Positions 6,332 to 11,090 of a DNA stretch of 11,090 bases are shown here, in pieces (within the stretch, counting starts at the first letter, position 1; each line of letters opens with the position of its first letter). Both the position numbers and the translations under genes were made by a program. The notes beneath the pieces are model-generated. The model worked only from the letters and a program-made list of their open reading frames with translations. It searched no databases and was not told where the DNA came from. Source of the DNA: Acidobacteriota bacterium (GTDB taxonomy: Bacteria > Acidobacteriota > Terriglobia > UBA7540). Location: assembly GCA_021827245.1 (NCBI GenBank), contig JAKAWN010000211.1:1-11090 (forward strand), in the 5' to 3' direction.

Positions 6332-7930
6332 TTATTTCACCTGGCTAATTGGCCCGGCAGGAACCCTTCCCCTGCCGCCCGGGCGCGCCAAGAAGATGAT
6401 ATTGTCATTCTGCCAACTCACGAGCGTAATTTCCCAATGCGCTGCCCTCAGCGCCTTGATGATCCAGTCGTACCTATCCGGATAATTCACGGCATAGATG
6501 TAGCATTCCTGTCCGGAAGCGACAAATTTGGGGAAGGACTGTACGTTCATCCCGGCCCAGGATTTCATCTCCACCACGCCCTGTTCGATATCATCGGTAC
6601 CCGAATAGTGAAGTGCCAGCTCGGGGTCGGCCACGTAAAGAAACCGGCGCGCGATCTTCTTTGGAGCGTTATAGCCAAACACGACAAATGCACCCGGATT
6701 GGAAATCAAAATTGGGAGGCTGTCCCCCGTATTTGCTTCAAGCAAAGCATAGACTGATTCCTGGTTCGCATGATACACAACTTCACGGCGATAGGTCTGT
6801 ACCTGTTTTACCACCAGGAATGAACAAAGCAGGAGCGCCAGTCCAAAGGCCGGGGTCAACTTTGTGTCCAATGCGCTATAAAGCCCCAGTGCGACAGCAA
6901 TGCTCAACCCGATCACTGCAGCCAGCGCACAGCGATCTTCATAGGCTCCGACAACGGTTTTGGCCAGGACTATGCCCACGAGGGGCATCAAGAGGAAGCC
7001 GGCGACCGCGGCCCATTCGTGTAAGGGAGTGTTAGAGCGCGCCCGCGACTCGGTGCCGCCTGCATTCGGACGGAAAAACACCACGTAAAAAGCAACGACC
7101 AAAAGAATCGCGAGCAGCGGAATCGGTGACGGAGAAAGCAGAAAATGCTGGTAGAAGTACGCCATCGAAGACCAGTGAGGCTTCGACCAAAAGTGTGGGG
7201 CAAATTTGCGTGCACTCTCGATCAAAGGCAAGAACAACAGCAAGGGAGAGAGTGACAATACCAACGCCAGCCAGACACCCACATCAACCTTTTTCCGGCG
7301 AATGGAACGGACCACTTCTCCCAAGCCCAGAGGGAAAAGGCTCAGGACAGCGTAATAGTGGCTTGACACCGCAGCAGCAAGGCTTACACCAAGGCCCGCC
7401 AGCGCCAGCTTCCGATGCCGATCCTCCGCGGCCCATTGCCAGCAAACCAATGCAAGGGCTGAGAAACCCAGAACCAGTGCGTACGCCCTGGCGCGGACAA
7501 CAAATTTGAAGGCCGTGGTCATCAACGGGAAAAGCATTGCGACCAAGCCATACAGAGCAGAAGACCGTTTGGACACAAAGTGGTAGAGACAGACGGACAT
7601 CACCGCAAACCCCAGCATTTCAGGCAATCGAACAGCCAGTAGCGATCTCCCCAGCAGCGCGAAATCAGCTCGCGTAACGAGATAAATAAGCGGAGGCGTC
7701 TGTTCAGCCCCTGTGGCGAGGGCGTTCCACACATCGCGGAGGGTGGGAAGGCGTGTGATGTAAATGGTGAAAAGCTCGTCGATAAAGGTCACATCCTTCG
7801 CGGCGAGCAGGCAAAAGCCCGCGAAATAGAGGATCAAGAATAGCAATAACAACAGCCATTTCCTGCGTTCGAGCCTTTCGAGCCCATTCTCCAACCGCGA
7901 CAGCAACGACCTTTGGGATCCATTGCTCAT
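6332..7930 (-). CDS. Multi-pass membrane glycosyltransferase, GT39/ArnT-like
   Basis: A protein of about 532 residues with roughly nine or ten hydrophobic segments, starting near residues 25-43 (WLLLLLFLILYFAGF). Enzymes of this GT-C fold move a sugar from a polyprenyl-phosphate donor to an acceptor outside the membrane. Family-like features are an acidic pair in the first extracytoplasmic loop (VTFIDELFTIY, Asp51/Glu52), an Arg-rich RARAYAL motif after a membrane segment, and a SSHYYAVL segment resembling the HYY region of PMT_2 proteins. A soluble C-terminal region of about 130 residues follows the last membrane segment. I use ATG at 7930; TTG at 7942, with AGGC upstream, is an alternative. 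It follows the GT2-containing gene by 137 bases on the same strand, which fits a donor-synthesis/transfer pair. The acceptor is unknown. Confidence 0.82.
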   Translation of the reverse strand: MSNGSQRSLLSRLENGLERLERRKWLLLLLFLILYFAGFCLLAAKDVTFIDELFTIYITRLPTLRDVWNALATGAEQTPPLIYLVTRADFALLGRSLLAVRLPEMLGFAVMSVCLYHFVSKRSSALYGLVAMLFPLMTTAFKFVVRARAYALVLGFSALALVCWQWAAEDRHRKLALAGLGVSLAAAVSSHYYAVLSLFPLGLGEVVRSIRRKKVDVGVWLALVLSLSPLLLFLPLIESARKFAPHFWSKPHWSSMAYFYQHFLLSPSPIPLLAILLVVAFYVVFFRPNAGGTESRARSNTPLHEWAAVAGFLLMPLVGIVLAKTVVGAYEDRCALAAVIGLSIAVALGLYSALDTKLTPAFGLALLLCSFLVVKQVQTYRREVVYHANQESVYALLEANTGDSLPILISNPGAFVVFGYNAPKKIARRFLYVADPELALHYSGTDDIEQGVVEMKSWAGMNVQSFPKFVASGQECYIYAVNYPDRYDWIIKALRAAHWEITLVSWQNDNIIFLARPGGRGRVPAGPISQVK

Positions 7931-8003
7931 GGCGTTTTTCAAAAAGGCCTATCGCTGAATTCGGACCAGCAAGGCGTTTGCACAGTCTTAAATGGAGACA
8001 GGC

Positions 8004-8038
8004 CGGTGGTCAGCAGGCAGGAGGCTGCCGCTGAACCG
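8004..8038 (-). promoter_or_regulatory. Inter-gene hairpin, about 14 base pairs with two bulges
   Basis: CGGT(GG)TCAGC(A)GGCAG, loop GAGG, then CTGCC GCTGA ACCG: 4+5+5 pairs interrupted by a GG and an A bulge. It lies in the gap between the methyltransferase-GT2 stop and the membrane-GT start. It lacks a following T-run on the minus strand, so it looks more like a stabilising or attenuating structure than a simple terminator. Confidence 0.55.
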
Positions 8039-8052
8039 TATACTCCTCTGCT

Positions 8053-8067
8053 GCGGGGCAACCCCGC
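8053..8067 (-). terminator. GC hairpin immediately after the methyltransferase-GT2 stop codon
   Basis: GCGGGG-CAA-CCCCGC is a perfect 6-base-pair stem with a 3-base loop, starting on the base after the TGA (8068-8070). No T-run follows on the minus strand. Together with the neighbouring hairpin at 8004-8038 it could reduce read-through or protect the upstream message from 3' decay. Confidence 0.4.
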
Positions 8068-9663
8068 TCAGCTTAAAGTACGGTATTGTCCCCGCCAGTA
8101 TCTCCACGTAGTCCTAAGAAGAACGCCCAGGTACTCAGGCCCGACTTTCAGCAGACTAAAAGAAGATCTACCCATATCCGGCGTGCGGTTTATCCATGAA
8201 GTCGGCACTTCCCGAATGCGGTAGTGCAACAGAACCGGCTTTAAACCTGTTTCCGCGTTCGCCGCAAAGCCGTTCGCTTCAATATCGAGGTCTTTCAGGA
8301 TTTCTGCCCGGTAGAGCTTCAGGTTGTTCGAGATGTCGCGAACCTGCTTTCCCAACAGCAGGTTCAGCATCAAGTGATAACCTCGGTTGCATAGGATCTT
8401 AAAAAACGGATAGTGAACCAGAGCAGACTCGGAGGAAAATCTGCTGCCGATCGCGCCATCATATCCTTTGGCTACGGCCTCAAACAGGCCTTCGAACTCC
8501 GACGCGATTGCGACGAAATCGCAATCGATGCTAAGAATGTACTTTCCGCTTGCAGCCGCATAGCCATCCCGTAGAGCCCGGCCCACTCCGCCAGGAGGAT
8601 TGCGCCTTATCAGCTTTACGCGTGGTTCCGTGCGCGCCATGGTCCCGGCAATTTGGGCTGTCCCATCTGTGCTGTTGTCATCCACGATGACGATCTCATG
8701 GATGTAACTTCCATACATCCCGAGCATCGTCTCCACGAGGCGGGCGATGTTGGCCTCCTCGTTGTGGCACGGGACCACAACAGAGATTGTGCCAAAAAGC
8801 TGAGGGTGTGTCGCCAGACTGATGTTCTCCACATCCTCTCTGCCTGCAAGAGCTGGCTTGAAGGCCCGAACACTGACAACTCTTGAAAAGCGCCGGACAA
8901 GCGGAGCGCGCTCCAAAACTAATCCAAGCGTCTGCCACACCGGACGCTCGCGAGGACAAACAACTTCAAAATGCGTAACCTCAATCCCCTCGAATCCTTC
9001 GCGAGCAACCGAATGGGTAAACTTTTTCAGGTTAAAGCTGTCCTCGCCCCTAAGGTCTCGGTACCGTCCGAGGAAATGACCGACCACCTTTTTCAGGAAT
9101 GTGAACGGATTCGAGGTATTCTGGGCAAAGAAGAGAAATCGCCCGCCGGGCTTCAGACATTGATAAGCCATTTCAAGCATTTCAGGACCCAGGCATCGGG
9201 CCGGAATATCTGTGCTAACAATGTAATCAAGACTCTCCCGCGGAAATGCCTGCTGGAAATCTCTTACGTGAATGAAACGGGTGCAGGACAGTTTCCTTGA
9301 TTGGGCCGCTGTAGCTAAAGCCGCGCTGAATACGGCGCCCGTAATTTGATTGCGGCCCGCCAGGACAGCAGCAAGATGTACAGTCCACGCACCACTCCCT
9401 GCTCCGAGCTCGAGGATTTCACGGCCAGGAAGGATGGCAAGCGAACGTGCCGCCAGGAAAGCCCGGCGGCGAAAACTGGGAAAGGACCCGGCTGAATCGT
9501 GCTGCCAGCATCGTTCGCGGAACAATTCCCCTTCCAGCCAAAGCTGTTCAACAGAAACCGGAGGTTCCACAGCTCCACAAACGCGAGGCTGGTCAGCGCA
9601 ATCACAGGCTACGCGCATCTCAAAATCCTTGTCCTGTTTATAAGCACGGGCATCTGCAACCAC
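8068..9663 (-). CDS. Methyltransferase-glycosyltransferase fusion (class I SAM MTase + GT2/Dpm1-like)
   Basis: A 531-residue cytosolic protein with two catalytic domains. Residues about 65-270 are a class I SAM-dependent methyltransferase: glycine-rich motif I ILELGAGSGAW (83-93) and a later KPGGRFLFFAQ segment. Residues about 290-531 are a family 2 glycosyltransferase: SVVVPCHNEEAN (294-305), VDDNSTDGT (327-335), and a SIDCDF DxD-type motif (Asp380, Asp382), followed by a PPGGVGRALRDGY region as in dolichol-phosphate mannose synthases. No C-terminal membrane anchor is seen. Dpm1-like enzymes transfer a sugar from a nucleotide donor to polyprenyl phosphate. The GTG start at 9663 is preceded by GAGGGGG; an ATG at residue 16 is possible. 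The next gene is a GT-C membrane enzyme, the natural consumer of such a product. Methylation target is unknown. Confidence 0.88.
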   Translation of the reverse strand: MVADARAYKQDKDFEMRVACDCADQPRVCGAVEPPVSVEQLWLEGELFRERCWQHDSAGSFPSFRRRAFLAARSLAILPGREILELGAGSGAWTVHLAAVLAGRNQITGAVFSAALATAAQSRKLSCTRFIHVRDFQQAFPRESLDYIVSTDIPARCLGPEMLEMAYQCLKPGGRFLFFAQNTSNPFTFLKKVVGHFLGRYRDLRGEDSFNLKKFTHSVAREGFEGIEVTHFEVVCPRERPVWQTLGLVLERAPLVRRFSRVVSVRAFKPALAGREDVENISLATHPQLFGTISVVVPCHNEEANIARLVETMLGMYGSYIHEIVIVDDNSTDGTAQIAGTMARTEPRVKLIRRNPPGGVGRALRDGYAAASGKYILSIDCDFVAIASEFEGLFEAVAKGYDGAIGSRFSSESALVHYPFFKILCNRGYHLMLNLLLGKQVRDISNNLKLYRAEILKDLDIEANGFAANAETGLKPVLLHYRIREVPTSWINRTPDMGRSSFSLLKVGPEYLGVLLRTTWRYWRGQYRTLS

Positions 9664-9807
9664 ATGTTCCCCCTCTTTGCAGGGCTGGGCTTATATTTCC
9701 TAAATCAATCTCAGCACTCGGAAACCCCATACAGTTTCGAAGATGTTTGAGTTTTCTTTCAGTCACCTGAAGGAGACCGGACGAGAATTCGATCGCGTCC
9801 AAACTCG
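9664..9807. other. Intergenic region between epimerase and fusion gene
   Basis: A 144-base gap between two same-strand genes. It contains the GAGGGGG ribosome-binding site for the downstream GTG and a short hairpin at 9758-9771, TTCAG/CTGAA, whose loop reads GTGA on the minus strand. I see no convincing promoter or terminator. The gap is long enough that the downstream gene could have its own promoter. Confidence 0.35.
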
Positions 9808-10884
9808 CTAATTGCCTACGTCCGCTGCCACCACCTCGCTCCTGCTGGAGCGCAAATTCAAACGGGCCTCGGCAATCTCGGTGAAGATTTGATTGAGGTT
9901 ATGCTTGATTTCCCAATCGGGAAAATGCGAGTGAAGCTTGCGCAAATCGGTGATGTAGCAAATGTGGTCACCCATCCGGTGGGCAGGATTGTACTGATAT
10001 CGAATCGGCAGACCCATTGAAGCCAGCAAATCGATGGCTTCCAATATCGATATACTATTCTCCCTTCCGCCGCCAAGGTTATAGACTTCGCCACACTTAG
10101 GAGACCGGAAAAACTCCATCATCAATCGTGCAACGTCATCACAATGGAGTTGGTCCCGAACTTGCTTTCCTTTATAGCCGAAAATCGTGTACTCTTCCTC
10201 GCTGACGGCACAATCAATGAGGTGGGCCAAAAAACCGTGCAGTTGAACAGCCGCATGCTGAGGACCTGTCAGACACCCCGCACGAAAAACTCCGACTGGC
10301 ATGTGAAAGTAGTGTCCGAACTCCTGGCACATTACGTCCGCAGCCACTTTTGAGGCCCCAAAAACAGAGTGCAGACAGGCATCGATGGACATCATCTCAT
10401 CGATCCCTTCTCGCCCATCGGCATACTCGTAGCGTCTCGTATGCTCAACTAAGGGCAACGAATTAGGACGATCGCCGTAGACCTTGTTCGTGCTGATAAA
10501 ACAGAACGGCGTATCTCCGCAAAAATCCCTGGCGGCAACAAGCAAGTTCAATGTGCCGGCGGCGTTCACATCGAAATCTTCGTAAGGGATGGCGGCAGCC
10601 TTGTCGTGAGAAGGCTGTGCGGCCGCGTGAATGATAAAGCCAGGGCGCTCCTCCCGGACCAGGCTATACATCGCCTCGCGGTCCCGAATATCCAAAGCGC
10701 AATGGCGATAGCCAACCAAAGACTCCTTCAGTAATCTCACAGTCGGCTCGATAGACCCCTGGGCCCCAAAGAAGCGTTGCCGCATGTTATTGTCAACGCC
10801 AACAACCTCCCACCCCGCCTCACTCAACAACCTTGAGCAGGCAGAGCCAATAAGACCACCTGACCCTGTAACAAGCGCTTTCAT
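9808..10884 (-). CDS. NAD-dependent sugar-nucleotide epimerase, CDP-tyvelose/paratose 2-epimerase-like
   Basis: A 358-residue extended short-chain dehydrogenase, full length. The Rossmann signature TGSGGLIG (residues 6-13) begins at the N-terminus and Asp31 follows beta2, indicating NAD(H). The STNKVYGD segment (131-138), the KQVRDQLHCDDV segment (240-251) and the NLGGGRENSISILEAI segment (269-284) resemble CDP-paratose 2-epimerases (TyvA/RfbE type), which invert C2 of a CDP-dideoxyhexose. The usual YxxxK catalytic pair reads F175-G-A-S-K179: Lys is kept, Tyr is Phe (codon TTT). A related subfamily may normally carry Phe, so this is not proof of inactivity. The start is fixed by the fold, although GGAG abuts the ATG directly, an unusually close ribosome-binding site. 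It is the first gene of the glycan group seen here; exact sugar not determinable. Confidence 0.85.
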   Translation of the reverse strand: MKALVTGSGGLIGSACSRLLSEAGWEVVGVDNNMRQRFFGAQGSIEPTVRLLKESLVGYRHCALDIRDREAMYSLVREERPGFIIHAAAQPSHDKAAAIPYEDFDVNAAGTLNLLVAARDFCGDTPFCFISTNKVYGDRPNSLPLVEHTRRYEYADGREGIDEMMSIDACLHSVFGASKVAADVMCQEFGHYFHMPVGVFRAGCLTGPQHAAVQLHGFLAHLIDCAVSEEEYTIFGYKGKQVRDQLHCDDVARLMMEFFRSPKCGEVYNLGGGRENSISILEAIDLLASMGLPIRYQYNPAHRMGDHICYITDLRKLHSHFPDWEIKHNLNQIFTEIAEARLNLRSSRSEVVAADVGN

Positions 10885-10948
10885 CTCCGTAACAATTTAC
10901 TGGTTTGAACAGCCGATTGTAAGTGACAAGCCAAGTAATGACACTTAA

Positions 10949-10971
10949 GTAAGCAATAATGCCTCGCTTAC
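10949..10971. repeat. Short perfect inverted repeat upstream of the epimerase gene
   Basis: GTAAGC and GCTTAC, 6-base arms 11 bases apart. A looser pair, AAGTGACA/TGACACTT at 10921-10945, lies beside it. Both sit in the region that should hold the promoter of the epimerase gene (minus) and of the gene starting at 11082 (plus), so an operator is possible. There is no T-run for a terminator. Confidence 0.35.
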
Positions 10972-11045
10972 GGTACACAATCCTGTGGAGTGAATGGACT
11001 TGTCCCCATTTTTGAGACAAACAGTTAAGACTCAAAATTCAGCGA

Positions 11046-11063
11046 ATGGCATGAAAATGCCAT
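11046..11063 (+). promoter_or_regulatory. Hairpin with GAAA tetraloop in the leader of the right-edge gene
   Basis: ATGGCAT-GAAA-ATGCCAT: seven perfect pairs closed by a GNRA tetraloop. It ends 5 bases before the AAAGGAG ribosome-binding site (11066-11072). Its place in the 5' leader suggests an effect on translation or message stability. Confidence 0.5.
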
Positions 11064-11081
11064 CGAAAGGAGAATGGAGTC

Positions 11082-11090
11082 ATGGGTTTG
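11082..11090 (+). CDS. Start of a plus-strand gene cut off by the window edge
   Basis: Only ATG GGT TTG (Met-Gly-Leu) is visible. AAAGGAG at 11066-11072 lies 9 bases upstream, a normal spacing. An overlapping ATG at 11074, in another frame, is too close to that site. The product cannot be predicted; the near-palindromic TGTC...GACA at 11001-11019 raises the possibility of an insertion-sequence gene. Confidence 0.4.

Noticed and set aside
10949..10971. GTAAGC/GCTTAC resembling the GTAAGCG ends of IS66 elements
   Set aside because: The similarity stops after six or seven bases. One orientation would put the epimerase inside the element, and no IS66 genes are visible.

Overview
The window looks like chromosomal DNA of a moderately GC-rich bacterium. 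My best guess is an Acidobacteriota relative. It rests on the general look of the integrase and of the long Ala/Pro/Ser-rich secreted protein; nothing in the window proves it.

Layout. Bases 1-2460 hold two divergent genes for exported proteins. One is the start of a signal-peptide protein running off the left edge (minus strand). The other is a 646-residue secreted protein of unknown function (plus strand). They share a 311-base intergenic region. Bases 2509-3738 are a complete, apparently intact IS630-family insertion sequence. It has recognisable terminal inverted repeats, flanking TA duplications and a reconstructed CTAG target. It landed between the 3' ends of the 646-residue gene and a YhcH/YjgK/YiaL (DUF386) sugar-metabolism gene at 3752-4207 (minus). 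Bases 4401-5403 carry a tyrosine-recombinase integrase broken by a single-base frameshift. It stops about 70 bases from the 3' end of a tRNA-Pro gene, the usual place for a genomic-island integrase, so some or all of the left part may be the remains of an integrated element.

Bases 5474-5725 hold two proline tRNAs (anticodons CGG and GGG, minus strand), separated by a spacer with a long imperfect inverted repeat. Upstream of them on the same strand is a MerR-type regulator (5783-6205).

Bases 6332-10884 are three minus-strand genes that read as part of a cell-surface glycan locus. In transcription order they are: an NAD-dependent sugar-nucleotide epimerase of the CDP-tyvelose/paratose 2-epimerase type (Phe at the usual catalytic Tyr); a single polypeptide fusing a SAM methyltransferase to a Dpm1-like GT2 glycosyltransferase; and a multi-pass GT39/ArnT-like membrane glycosyltransferase. 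An economical reading is that the GT2 domain loads a sugar onto a polyprenyl phosphate and the membrane enzyme uses it as donor, with the epimerase shaping the sugar pool. The gaps between these genes are 120-145 bases, and one carries two strong hairpins directly after a stop codon. The right edge has a 5' leader with a GAAA-loop hairpin, a ribosome-binding site and the first three codons of a plus-strand gene.

I found no CRISPR array, retron, toxin-antitoxin pair or recognisable defence system. The most unusual points are the methyltransferase-GT2 fusion, the Phe-for-Tyr epimerase and the inter-gene hairpins.
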